A stretch of 64,000 nt of DNA, taken from assembly GCA_039566865.1 (NCBI GenBank), contig CM076949.1, positions 15,910,501 to 15,974,500 of the forward strand. Direction: 5' to 3'. The notes below the pieces were generated by a model. That model did no database searches and had not been told where the DNA came from. It worked only from the letters and a program-made list of their open reading frames with translations. This stretch comes from Aurelia coerulea. Its lineage: Eukaryota; Cnidaria; Scyphozoa; Semaeostomeae; Ulmaridae. The position numbers and the translations under genes were made by a program. Position 1 is the stretch's first letter. The number at the start of each line of letters is the position of its first letter. This document shows positions 1 to 11,236 of the stretch, in pieces.

Positions 1-87
1 AACAATCATTAAATTTCATGAAAACCATGCATTACACTATTGTTGGTAAATGCCAAAAATATTATAAAATATGGGGTGTTTAACTTT

Positions 88-408
88 GGTTCTTGAATTC
101 CGGTTCTTGAATTAGGGTATCCAAGGTTGGTTCTTGTATTCTGGTTCTTGAATTAGGGTGTCCAAAGTTGGTTCTTGAATTCCGGTTCTTGAATTAGGGT
201 GTCCAAAGTTGGTTCTTGAATTCCGGTTCTTGAATTAGGGTGTCCAAAGTTGGTTCTTGAATTCCGGTTCTTGAATTAGGGTATCCAAGGTTGGTTCTTG
301 AATTCCGGTTCTTGAATTAGGGTGTCCAAAGTTGGTTCTTGAATTCCGGTTCTTGAATTAGGGTGTTTAACTTTGGTTCTTGAATTCCGGTTCTTAAATT
401 AGGAGAAA
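88..408. repeat. 41-bp minisatellite, eight copies
   Basis: The phrase GGTTCTTGAATT recurs with copy starts at 88, 129, 170, 211, 252, 293, 334 and 375, a constant 41-bp period. Each unit holds two half-units that differ after GAATT (CC versus AGGG). Copies differ by one to three bases, so the array is fairly young. Confidence 0.95.
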
Positions 409-1554
409 ATGTGCGTGAAGCCGCAAAGCAGCTTCGCGGGAAGCTCGTTTATCTTTTATGGAGAAAAGGGAAAGACAGAGAGCAAGCTCAAGAAAGGAAG
501 GGAAAGATTGGACACAAGGAGGAGAAAAGAAATGGAGGGAAAAGGAAGAAAGAAACGATGAGACGTACGAGGAATATAATGAAAAAAGCAAGAATGAAGG
601 AAAGACATAACAAACGAAAAGGGCAATTTGTGTTCTACTATTGCTGCTAATGTTATTCCTATTACTCATGAGCGTAGGGGAAGATCAAATTTGAGGGGTC
701 TGCCCTACAAAAATCCATTGTTTACAAAATTACTATTACTATTACTATTACAATTACTTCTATTGCTACTACCTTATTACTATTACTATTACTATTGCAA
801 TTACAGAAGTTTACCAGTGCGTTGATATCTGGCACGAAAACATTGATAAAACAATAGAAGGAAGAATTTTAAGTTGAGGTCGCTTCACAGGAACGTAAAT
901 ATTTTTTCCACCACTGGTGCAGACGATATCTCTTACCCATGAGAAATTGCATTTTTTCTGTTGTTCTGATCGAGGAGTCCTTCGTGATTTGATCAAGTAT
1001 TTTAGGCCCTTTTCATTCATTTTGCAACCACAAAGTTTTTTTAGATTTAACTTTACGAATTTTTCCAGTGCTTGTAACAATGCGAGAAAAATCACAAAAG
1101 TACTTTGATCTTTTGGCTGTAAAGCAAATATTGATTCATTCCAATCCATCCAGTACTCCTGATATTATGAATTTTCAAAAGTGGGAACTTTTTTCTGTCT
1201 CACCCGGTACAATAGAACAAACAGGTAAGAAATTTTTGGCTGCATAATGGCCCAAGACTAAGAAACTGCCCACCACCTCCAGATCTTTTTTTTATAAAAA
1301 AAATACGTGTATACTAAAACGGATCGTTGACAGAGCTAAGTAGAGGCAATCTATAAATAGGAGAAAGAAACGCCTACACACGTAATTGCTCTCATAGTAA
1401 AAACATATGCACGCACGTGTCGAAATCATCAAACACAATAGGCTAATTTTAGACCTACATATGCATATCTCCATCAACTAACTTTAAAATCATTGATATA
1501 ACATGCTTTAATCTAAATAGTGGCTTATTTTCATCTTCACGGAACCAAAAGCAT
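409..1554. other. No recognisable gene; purine-rich stretch and microsatellite
   Basis: Bases 440-640 are strongly purine-biased, so the Lys/Arg-rich reading frame there is compositional. Bases 720-812 are an imperfect (TTACTA)n microsatellite. Around 1340-1390 there is a degraded resemblance (TATAAATAGG then AAGAAACGCC) to the TTAA element at 5461, too weak to annotate by itself. Confidence 0.6.
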
Positions 1555-2565
1555 TGGTGACAGACAAAGCAGTAAAAAGGATGTTGTTCAGCGTGGTCTG
1601 GGCAATCGAAAGATGTAAAAATCGATATGTTTTCGTCAACACTGGCTTCACAAATCCTAGTTCGAGTCTTTTTGTTGATTTCAGAAAAGTGGATTTATCT
1701 CCAAAACTACTCAAACAAGTTTCGATTTTTTTCTCGCTCCATCTTTAGCTAGGTAGTTGATCTACAACTTTGCCAACTCTGATTGAAAAAGCTAGGCTAG
1801 ATTTCCTGTAATCGAATTTTATGTTTCTGTTTACTTTTCAACAGCGAAAGGGAGAAACCTTGGTCAACAGAGTACTGTGTAAAGCACGCTTGCAAAAGAT
1901 GCAAAAGATCAGGCTTGAAATAACTTTCAGAAATGTTTCCATTGGCAAACAAGTGAACGTCATTTGTGATCTGTTGGGAATACCATACCCAAGTCTCAAT
2001 AGACATGCTTAGTGCACTTGTAAAAGTATAATTTGCATTGTTGATTAAAGGTTGCTGATTTTTGCCAGGAACTTCACAAAACCATGCTTTTTTGGGTGTC
2101 TTTCGAGACTTTCATGTGTATTCAATCTAAAACCAACTAATCTTTTGCAAAAGCGTTCAACTCCTCCTGTATGGGCTAATCTGTTGACCAACGCTTTTCA
2201 CCTTCGATGTCGAAAAGTAACCAAAATATAAAATTCGATCACAGGAAATCTAGCCAAGCTTTTTCAGTCAAACTTGGCAAAGTTGTAGATCAACTACCTG
2301 GCTAAAGATGGAGCGAAAAAAATCGAAACTTTTTCGAGCAGCTTTCGGAATATATCCATTTTTCTGAAATTAACGAAAAGGTTCGAACTAGGATTTGTGA
2401 AGCCAGCGTTGACGAAAAAATTACGATTTGTACAACTTTAAATTGCCCAGACTCTGCCGAACAACATCCTTTTTACTGCTTTTCGATAGACCGAATGGTA
2501 TTGGAAAAATTAACTATTTTTTGAGGAGAGTGGTTGAGGAGCGGAAAGCAGAGTTACCTTAAATC
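1555..2565. mobile_element. Foldback DNA element with about 260-bp inverted arms
   Basis: Bases 1563-1825 are the imperfect reverse complement of 2228-2490; shared blocks include GGATGTTGTTC, TCACAAATCCTAGTTCGA and GTTGATCTACAACTTTG. On the right the element continues to about 2562, ending GGAAAGCAGAGTTACC. That same end occurs at 27216-27345 in the other orientation, which supports a dispersed family. No transposase is seen inside. The left terminus past the arm and the target duplication are not clear. Confidence 0.75.
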
Positions 2566-3365
2566 TGAAAAAGTAAGGATCAACGTGTTTCAAACTCTGA
2601 GTTTTGTAGAATAGGTTTAAAACCAACAACGCAGGCATTTTACTCTCGAGTACCAAATAATCATCCCCTCCCGCTAATTAATTTTTGAAAAACTTTCCAA
2701 CCCCCCCCCCCAATTTTATTCCCACCCCCCCCCCCCCCTTACACCAACTCTTGAAAGATAGAAATGAAAGTGAACATAATTTTCAATAATTCCTGCCAAG
2801 CAAATGTACTTACTGTATTTATTAAACTTTAGTCTCGTTTGTTTGTCTGACCCGCACGCGAGAAAGTATTAGCAACATGACTAATATAAATTAAAGGCCC
2901 CCATTAGCCATGTTTGAAGAATGAGATCATGCACATAGCTTGCCTCGATGTAATAGAATATCTATTTGCAATTGCAATGCACGATTTAGTTTATATCGAA
3001 ATGGCTGTAGCCTAATAACAAGGCCACTTGATGAAGGAGACAAAATTTCTTGATATGCATCAGAACTATTACATTAGATAAAGCGAGAGTCGAGAGACGT
3101 AGGAATCGGGGGCACTGGGGGGGGGGCTCGTGCCCCCCATGTTTTATTGATAAACCAAAAAGTGCCCTTTTTGTCTCAGGATGTGCCCCTTTTGAAGACC
3201 GGTGCGGACAGAAAGTCGTTTAGCTTTGTCATTATTTACTGTGTGATCAAGTTATGTTTACTTCTCATTTTGTTTCATTGTGAAGGAAATCGGATATGTA
3301 GCAGCATTCGCACTATTTTCTTCTATATATCACATTTTTACCATCAAAAATCTCATGTATATTAA
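2566..3365. other. Gene-free stretch with C-rich dispersed repeat
   Basis: Around 2637-2745 the words TTTACTCTCGAGTACC and runs of 10-15 C match the repeat at 21435-21590 and, inverted, 6270-6400. Bases 3110-3210 have G and C tracts around CTCGTGCCCCCC, then two related phrases (AGTGCCC, ATGTGCCCC). This looks like a transposon terminus, but I cannot find its partner. Confidence 0.45.
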
Positions 3366-3366
3366 A

Positions 3367-4343
3367 GCATAGGAATCATTCGTCGTACATAGCCGATTGC
3401 TCGTGGCCCATGGTCGAAACCGCCAAAGCCTCATTTTGACGGACCAATCAGACGGCTAAAACGCGAAGGGAGACAAAAGAAACCTGTGAAGATTTTCCTG
3501 AATTTTACCTACCTTCATAAAACGCAACCAGGACAAAAAACTGCTTGAGATTTCCCGAATTTTTTCTAAAGCAATCTACTCTCCAGAAGTTTGGGAGTAA
3601 AAGTTTGGATGCCGGTTAAAATATCTTCAGGATTGGCGGAGTTATTGCCTTTCCAATAGTCAAAATCGGCGAAGGCTTGTCGAGACCTGTTTACGCCACT
3701 TCAAGTCAGGTGATAAAGCCTCTTGATAAAACCTCTTTTGAATTTTATAAGTTATTTCGCAACGAGCAAACTTTTGCCATGAATGTAAACAGTAGTACAA
3801 TACAGAAACTTCCCCAGAGTATTGCCACATGACTTGAAATGCGCGAACAAGCCTTTGTAGACTTTTTCAATTCGCATAGAAACCGTAGGGGCATTGAATC
3901 TTCAATAAAAGAAAATTTAGCGAAATACAATAGCAAGAACAATTGAAAACACAGATTGTGGCGTTTTCGGGTCGTTCTTACAACAATCACTATTGTTATT
4001 ACTATTGTCTCCCGGCCAGAATCTCTATTGTTCAAGGTTCAGTGCCTTGTCGATTTGTTTTTGGCCATAACTCCACCAGTCCTGGAGATATTTTAACCGG
4101 CATCCAAACTTTTACTCCCAAACATCTGGAGAGTAGATTGCTTTAAAAAAATTCGGGAAATCTCAAGCAGTTTTTTGTCCTGGTTGCGTTTTATGAAGGT
4201 AGGTAATATTTAGGAAAATCTTCACTGGTTTCTTCTGTCTCCCTCGCTTTTTAGCAGTCTGATTGGTCCGTGAAAATGAGGCTTTGGCGGTTTCGACCAT
4301 GGGCCACGAGCAATCGGCTATGTACGACGAATGATTCCTATGC
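3367..4343. mobile_element. Palindromic non-autonomous DNA transposon, 11-bp target duplication (copy 1)
   Basis: Ends are GCATAGGAATCATTCG and its reverse complement; inverted arms run about 290 bp (3367-3660 and 4050-4343). TGTATATTAAA lies directly on both sides (3356-3366 and 4344-4354), a perfect 11-bp duplication. Long inverted ends with a 9-11 bp duplication are the habit of Mutator-like elements, hence a tentative assignment. Reading frames inside are not coding: they run through the arms and differ between copies. Confidence 0.88.
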
Positions 4344-5460
4344 TGTATATTAAAGTGTCCTTCTAACGAAAAAAGTGCCATTGAAATGCTGTGCCCCTCC
4401 AAGTTTAAGTTTCTTCCTTCTGCCCAGAGTGAAACTAAAGGATGGCCGCCAATATTGACAAATTGCTTACTTTATCCTGACAAGAGTTACCACTATAACA
4501 GTGCCATAATTGTTTCTTGATAGTATTATATGGGTTCGTAGGTTCCGTTTAACAGTTATCGATATTGAAGATTTTCAAACAGTAAGGGCAGTGTGCCAGG
4601 TCAAAGTTGTCATGAGTTGGCAGCTCCATTAATGTTAGGAGCAAGTAGTAATTAGCCCTAATGAGGAAATGTGAATTGGCAACTACGCCAAAATTAATTG
4701 TTTGCCCAAATATATCAGAATTGTTTTGATTGTATACATTAACAATGCCTATAAATATCTCAGATGCTTCGCTGATTGTTTCGATTGTGTGCACAAATAA
4801 TGCCAATTGTTAAAACATTCCTGATTCCTATGTACCTATATGTCTATATGTCTGTCTATATGTCTATGTAGGTCTATTCCTTCCGGTTGGAGCAAAAGCC
4901 CCTCCATAATGTTTTCATTCTTCAAACATAAAGATATCCATAACTTGTTGTTTCAATTGTGTGCATAAAGAATGCCTGTTGCAATATTCCTGATTCCTAT
5001 CTATCTAGGTTGGTGAGTATATGGGTCTATTCCTTCCGGTTTGATCGAGACCCCTTCCATGATGATAACAAGCTTTACAGTTCTTGCCAAAGTCCCATGA
5101 ACAAGCTGAAATACAGTACAGTTGCAACTTTTGATCCACATTTGAATGTTTCTCTCTTTTCAGTTATAAGCAATTAGCTTATCTTTGTTCAAAGTTTTCA
5201 ATCATATAGCATGATATGCAAATGTCAGAATCGTTAATAGCAAGCACACATCAACGATATGTTGAAATGCAGTATTTTTCGGAAAAATCCCCCAAAAAGG
5301 AAACCCTTTGTAAGCCTCGACATCGACACTTACACTAAATATGTTCGATGGTCTCAAGGCAAGAGTTCTTTCGCTAGCATTTCCTGGCTGTACCATATTC
5401 TGATGACATTTATTTTCCAATGTCATGCTTTCCTATGAATTTACGAGCATGGGTGTTTTA
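4344..5460. repeat. Gene-free stretch with a tandemly duplicated 170-bp block
   Basis: The segment from about 4778 (GTTTCGATTGTGTGCA) is repeated imperfectly from about 4949, both containing ATTCCTGATTCCTAT and GGTCTATTCCTTCCGGTT. The first copy contains a (TATGTC)n expansion. A piece of it (CCTCCATAATGTTTTCATTC) recurs at 6213. No coding signal was recognised. Confidence 0.6.
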
Positions 5461-5637
5461 TTAAAGGGAATAGACAGCTATATCGACAAGCTGCTATAAA
5501 TAGGCTCAAGAAACGCCCACAAACCCATTGTTTCCTTCGCCACACAATGAAACCGCAGGCGTCAAAGTTGTTGAATACAATAAATTATATTTTCAACTTG
5601 GCGCGGGCAACTTTTCAACTATGTCGATTCCCTTTAA
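5461..5637. mobile_element. Short TTAA-flanked inverted-repeat element (copy 1)
   Basis: The unit begins TTAA-AGGGAATAGACA and ends TGTCGATTCCCT-TTAA, giving inverted ends flanked by TTAA. The same 177-179 bp unit lies inverted at 8973-9151. A TTAA target is used by piggyBac and some Kolobok-type transposases; the family cannot be settled from this short copy. Confidence 0.85.
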
Positions 5638-6269
5638 GCAATCAGTTACCTCCACCAGGTTTATATACTCGATTTGTGCACTCTGTGCCCGTTCTCCATC
5701 GTTCTTGCAGAGCAAGCTGGATTACCCATTCTCGATCGTTCTTGCAGAGCAACCTGAATAGATCAGGCACCTTGCCAGATTACCAGGATCAAATTTAATG
5801 AATTGGTGGCTAGCTTAAAAGGTCCATTAGCATTATAAGCTAGTTAGGACATTTCGTATATTGCCCTTCAAAAAAATCAGCAGAGAGGATCAGCAACGCA
5901 TGCTCTTGGCCAAGACAGCTAAATCAGTAACTGAATGAACAAAAAATCACATAGGACGCATGCGTGCATAATCTCTACATTAGCATTTAATGGCATTCCA
6001 TCTTTTGTTACAAAGATTCCTTAGTTTTCCAGGGGACTTTACAGGGGGTAACCATGCCAAAAAATTTTAATCGCCGTACTGAATCTCACAAAGTTGACCC
6101 CGCAACACATATTTTCTGGCAAATGTCGATCTTAACGGTCTTAAGCATAGAAAATTGCTTGAAAATCGATCAAAGTTTGTGAGCCATGGAGGTAATGTTG
6201 TCTGCTCAAACACCCCTCCATAATGTTTTCATTCTTCAAACATAAAAACATACATGTTTAGCTAAGAAA
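5638..6269. other. No recognisable gene
   Basis: A 50-bp duplication (CGTTCTTGCAGAGCAA at 5700 and 5730) is present. The overlapping reading frames at 5528-5800 begin inside the TTAA element and have no supporting features. Nothing else is recognised. Confidence 0.5.
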
Positions 6270-6400
6270 AAGAAAAACGACTATTCTCAATTTTTCCAAC
6301 CCCCCCCCCCTGATTGTTCCAACACCTGATTATTATTATATTGAACCATTTCCAGCCCCCCCAATTATTCTCACCCCCACCCCACGTTTATTCGGTAAGA
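6270..6400. repeat. Dispersed C-rich repeat (second copy, inverted)
   Basis: The stretch with CAATTTTTCCAACCCCC, ATATTGAACCATTT and TTCTCACCCCC is the reverse complement of 21460-21590. This defines a dispersed repeat of at least 120 bp with two poly-C islands. Confidence 0.7.
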
Positions 6401-6404
6401 GAGG

Positions 6405-6665
6405 ATATCCGCGGACTTTAAGTCCACGGTTTCAGTTTTGCTTTGTTATAAACCCAAAACACGGACTGACTTTCAAATCTGCGGACATGAAGTCCTCGGA
6501 ATTGGTTTTGCCCTATTGGAAAACCAAAAGCGCAGACATTTTATATTCGCGGACTGCAAATATTTAGGTTTTGCCTCATGGCGAAATCAAAAACATGGAC
6601 TTTCAAATCTGCGGACATGAGGTCTACCATTTAGGTTTTGGCCTATTTGAAAACCTAAAACGCTG
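6405..6665. repeat. Imperfect minisatellite (GCGGAC / GGTTTTGCC motif)
   Basis: The words TCTGCGGACATGA, GGTTTTGCC and AAAACC(T/A)AAA recur about every 60-70 bases four times with drift. The 60-residue frame across it is a by-product of the repeat. Confidence 0.6.
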
Positions 6666-7016
6666 ATAGTGGACCATTGCCTTGGAGGTCCGTGTGGTCC
6701 TCGAGGTACTCCGCGTTATACCGGGTGCGCTAAAATAAACCATGCACGTTTGGCAGGCCACAATAAATCATACACTGGATTGATTTTGAAGATTTATGAC
6801 TTAATCTTTAGCAGAAAGCCTGAATTAGACTCTAGGACTTTTTGCAAATTTTTCCATTTTCAGTTTTTAGAACCAGACAGAAGCGAATTTCTTAAAATTT
6901 TCGTTTTCGAAAACACTGAAAATGATCAAAAAATGCCGATCAAATTTTAAAAGACTCAACATGAATGAACAAAGAGAAAACGTTTTCAGGATGATTTGGG
7001 GATCTAGTACAGCAGA

Positions 7017-7941
7017 AAATCACCAAAGCCTCATTTTCACGGACCAATCAGACGGCTGAAAAGCGAAGGAGACAAAAGAAACCCGTGAAGATTTTCCTAA
7101 ATTTTACCTACCTTCATAAAACGCAACCAGGACAAAAAACTGCTTGAGATTTCCCGAATTTTTTTAAAGCAATCTACTCTCCATATGTTTGGGAGTAAAA
7201 GTTTGGATGCCGGTTAAAATATCTTCAGGATTGGCGGAGTTATTGCCTCTCCAATAGACAAAATCGGCGAAGCCTTGTCGAGACCTGTTTACGCCATTTC
7301 AAGTCAGGTGATAAAGCCTCTTGATAAAACCTCTTTTGAATTTTATAAGTTATTTCGCAACGAGCAAACTTTTGCCATGGATGTAAAAAGTAGTACAATA
7401 CAGAAACTTCCCTAGAGTATTGCCACATGACCTGAGATGCGCGAACAAGCCTTTGTAGACTTTTTCAATTCACATAGAAACCGTAGGGGCATTGAATCTT
7501 CAATAAAAGAAAATTTAGCGAAAGACAATAGCAAGAACAATTGAAAACACAGATTGTGGCGTTTTCGGGTCGTTCTTGCAACAATCACTATTGTTATTAC
7601 TATTGTCTCCCACCCAGAATCTCTATTGTTCAAGTTTCAGTGCCTTGTCAGTTTGTTTGTGGCCATAACTCCACTAATCCTGGAGATATTATAACCGGCA
7701 TCCAAACTTTTACTCCCAAACATCTGGAGTGTAGATTGCTTTAGAAAAATTCGGGAAATCTCAGGCAGTTTTTTGTCCTGGTTGCGTTTTATGAAGGTAG
7801 GTAAAATTTAGGAAAATCTTCACGGGTTTCTTTTGTCTCCCTTGCTTTTTAGCTGTCTGATTGGTCCGTAAAAATGAGGCTTTGGCGGTTTCGACCATGG
7901 GCTACGAGCAATCGGCTATGTACGACGAATGATTCCTATGC
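7017..7941. mobile_element. Palindromic non-autonomous DNA transposon (copy 2, one end missing)
   Basis: Closely matches 3417-4343 throughout. The right end is complete (CGAATGATTCCTATGC). About 50 bp of the left end are missing: similarity starts at AAATCACCAAAGCC. An 11-bp duplication still flanks it (AGTACAGCAGA at 7006-7016, TGTACAGCAGA at 7942-7952, one mismatch). Confidence 0.85.
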
Positions 7942-8114
7942 TGTACAGCAGATTTACAATTCATCAATTTCTAAATCCAAAATCACCATGAACAAGTTCT
8001 CTCTTTGTCCAATCATCAGTTGATTTTGCCAAAACTTGTCTTCTGGCAGCCAAATTAATAGGTTTTTCTGAGGCTCCGTGAGTCCCCTCCAAAGGTTCTT
8101 TGATTTAAGCGATA

Positions 8115-8434
8115 TCATATTTCCTCCTTTACACTGGCATGAAAACGTTCCGTGAAAAAGCCACAAGCAAGGCTGTGACAGAAAGCCACATAAAAAACAG
8201 AATTTACAAGATCAAGATCGAAGCAAAGTTAGCTTACCATCCAGGCCTCCAGCCCTCACTGCCGAAGGATAACTTCGTATTATGTTGAGCCTTCTTTCCA
8301 TTAGCCTCTGCTGCGCTATCTTCAGATGCAGCGTCAGCCTTCGTGAAAATGATGTTGGCCTTTTTTATGGCCTGTTTGCTTGCCTGTTCGGCTTCGCCTT
8401 TGTACTTGTTTTCTTCTACACTCAAATGCGACAT
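8115..8434 (-). CDS. Putative small two-exon gene of unknown function (about 84 residues)
   Basis: I do not recognise this protein. Exon 1 would be 8238-8434, starting with ATG in a fair context (A at -3). It encodes a Glu/Lys/Ala-rich, probably helical and soluble stretch of 65 residues. It ends at ATG|GTAAGC, a good donor in phase 2. A pyrimidine-rich TTTCTGTCACAG acceptor follows 65 bp later, and exon 2 (8115-8172) adds about 18 residues before TGA, if spliced. Without splicing the frame stops after 67 codons. The composition is more coding-like than its surroundings, and a palindromic CRE lies about 200 bp upstream. It has no signal peptide or membrane segment. It could be a gene fragment; RNA evidence would decide. 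Confidence 0.38.
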
Positions 8435-8629
8435 CTTCTAGCAATCCATGTTCATAACAAATCTCCAATAATTTGAAATCTGAGATGCACTTCAACAATG
8501 TAGTTGATGGTTGTTTTGTATGTATGATTTAAGTATTGGGAATTTGCTTCCCAATACAAGTTCGAAGTTGAAATTTGAGAGTTGCACCACTTCGCTACTT
8601 CCCAAAAGCAAGATGAAGCAAGATGTCTG

Positions 8630-8637
8630 TGACGTCA
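8630..8637. promoter_or_regulatory. Palindromic CRE-type site TGACGTCA
   Basis: A perfect TGACGTCA lies about 196 bp upstream of the ATG at 8434 on the minus strand. This is the consensus for CREB/ATF bZIP factors. A single 8-mer can occur by chance, so its role as a promoter element is inferred from position only. Confidence 0.3.
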
Positions 8638-8972
8638 CATATTTTTTCAAATCGAGAATGACCTGGAATGGGATAGAGGCAGATCGTGATGGCGAACGAT
8701 GGATGGAGACTAACTGTGGTCATGGCAGCACAAGATCCGTTTATAAGATCGTTAGTACTTTCTTTGGTATGTTGAACACTTTATTTGTCATAATACACAA
8801 TTTCTATTAGCCTTAGACACTGTTTGGTAACTTTTGCTGAGGTAATATATATGGTAACATACTAAACTAACTATAAGAGAAACAATAATAATATGGTCAT
8901 GGGGACTTAGGCCCTACTCAAGAATGGTGCAATAGTACAGTAGTGCCTGCATATATTATAAGAAACACAAAG

Positions 8973-9151
8973 TTAAAGGGAATCGACATAGTTAAAAGCT
9001 GGCCCGGGCCAAGTTAAAAATATAATCTATTGTATTCAACAACTTTGACGCCTGCGGTTTCATTGTGTGGCGAAGGAAACAATGGGTTTGTGGGCGTTTC
9101 TTGAGCCTATTTATAGCAGCTTGTCGATATAGCTATGTCTATTCCCTTTAA
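8973..9151. mobile_element. Short TTAA-flanked inverted-repeat element (copy 2)
   Basis: Reverse complement of 5461-5637, with TTAA at both ends and AGGGAAT inverted termini. It shares GAAACCGCAGGCGTC and AATGGGTTTGTGGGCG (read on the appropriate strand) with copy 1. Confidence 0.85.
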
Positions 9152-10294
9152 GAAACATAGACCCTGATTTTCAAAATAATACCCCATTTTATAGGGAACT
9201 AGTACAGATTGAAGAAAACCTTGTTTCATATTTTACATAACTAAGCAAAAAACACCTTCACGGAGGAATAATTATATCATTTACTGGAAGTGAATATTTA
9301 CAAATGCAAATAAAAAAAAATAATATGTTTTCTTATCGCAATCATAGAGCTGAGTAGTTGATCTATAGTGCATGATTTTTCTGATAAGAAACTTTACCCT
9401 GATTTGAATTTTACCTCATTTTATAATATAGGAAACATGTCAGACCTGAAATGGAAAAGGTTGTTTCTTATATGCGGGACACTACTTCATGTGCAATAAT
9501 ACGTGTGATCATACAAAGGCCTTCTTGGTAGATAGATTTTTTAACAAATATTCAAGAATCCAAAGCGAAAAGGCCAATTACATTTTAAAAATAACAAGAA
9601 GGAAGAGCATCCTCACAAATTTTGACATGAAGAAATCCATTTAATCATTTATTTGACTGGACTTACATGTATTGTGACATGAGAGTCTAATTGCTGATGG
9701 ATAGTAATAGATAGAAGTAGCAGAACAGTTAGTCCCTTTTTGTTTCACAAAGACTCAAGACTTGTGTGTTGTCCAGAAGAGAAAAATTCTTCTCCACTTA
9801 AGCAAGCATCCACAAACAACCAATTGACAATAGCACTAAATTTAGCTGCAAGGAACTTTTTACCAAAATGAGATGCACTGCGTTCTTTAAGGCAATGTAT
9901 CCATGTAAATACAGGCACGTATACATTCTGTCAAAATATGCTGATACAATGCTGACAAAAGAGCCTTTTAAAGAGGGCGTTGTGATTGGCTGGATTAAAC
10001 TGATCACATGCAAACTAAAATTCCATCTCTGAAAGCGCAACCACAAGAAAATCCTTAGTCTGCTTTGATTACTCCATATAAATGGATTACTCCTTGCCAC
10101 CTAATGAGGTCCTTTACCAAAGATCACATGAAATATCATGTGAAAATGGCATGCCCTGCCCCCGCAAAATCGCTGTACTTACAAGGCCGCATTATCTTTA
10201 ATAACTGAATCCCTCTAGAAATTGCAATGCAATTCATCTTTGTGAAAAGTTCTCATACTGTCATTGGGGGAATTGTCTATTATGACAACCAAAT
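9152..10294. other. No recognisable gene
   Basis: AT-rich DNA without a convincing reading frame. The 100-codon frame at 9798-10100 has no motif and no partner exon. Confidence 0.5.
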
Positions 10295-11101
10295 CAGACC
10301 TGGCCGTTTGAGGCGCGCGATCGCGCGCGCGCGCCTCGTCACGCACCTCAAACATTCGAGAGGCGTGATCTTTCACGCGCCAAAAAAGGCTTTGTCTTAA
10401 AATCACGCACCTCGGCTTTTATCGTCGAAGGAAGAGTATCGGATATTCTTGGAAACTGGCATCTTCTTGTGAAAGGGAAATCAATAAATTAATTTGTTAT
10501 TTAAATGAAATACGATATTAATACTTAATCCTTAAGTGCTGCCAATTGTACTTGCTCTCAATCCTTGCTATTTCCGGTATGTGATAATGACACAATATCA
10601 TGATTGGGGCAAGGTCAAACAGGAAGATCAAATTTACACATCGAGAATAGAAATAAAACCACGAAAGCTGCGTTTGGAGGACATGTGTCCTGAACTGGAT
10701 ACTTGCTTTCCAGCGCTCGATCATAAGTTCGATGTGAAGATGATTTGATGTGGAAAAATGGAAGGTATTTTGTTGCTCTTATTCCAGGACTGTGGTAGCG
10801 CTATGGAGTAACTGGATTGAAAAGCACTCACCACCAAACGGCCTAAATTCGAGTGTCTAACAAAGAACGTAGCACAGAAGAAAACATGATTTTTTATTCC
10901 TGTTACCATTCAAACCACAATGTCGATTTTGTTACTTCAATGCCGCTGTTTTTTGCAACACCTTCAAAACTCGTTTCTTCGTCCTCAACCTCAAAAATCC
11001 CTCTTTACAGAGTGATATGTTTATTGCTCAGAATCACGCGCCTCACTAAGCAAGGCGCGTGATTTACCGCGCGCCACTAAAATAACTTACGGCCAGGTCT
11101 G
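10295..11101. mobile_element. Non-autonomous DNA transposon with perfect 13-bp ends
   Basis: CAGACCTGGCCGT at 10295 and ACGGCCAGGTCTG ending at 11101 are exact inverted repeats. Next to each end lie GC-rich repeats of the kind GGCGCGTGATTT in both orientations, like transposase-binding subterminal repeats. CAAAT occurs on both outer sides, a possible 5-bp target duplication. There is no transposase ORF. The superfamily is uncertain. Confidence 0.78.
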
Positions 11102-11236
11102 CAAATGTAGGACTGAGCAGTTAGACTATGAAAGAGGTATATATTTCATCTGAATTCTAATTTTAGGTTGTTTGAATTTCAACACGAAAGTATCGTACAT
11201 TTGTTTGATCTACACTTTATATTGTCTTTTGTTCAT

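Noticed and set aside
394..669. Opposing 79- and 91-codon frames
   Set aside because: They lie in a purine-rich tract, and the products are low-complexity Lys/Arg or Ser/Phe strings without motif or splice support.
3745..4035. 96-codon frame (and its counterpart at 7412-7633)
   Set aside because: It lies inside the palindromic transposon and is altered between the two copies without sign of constraint.
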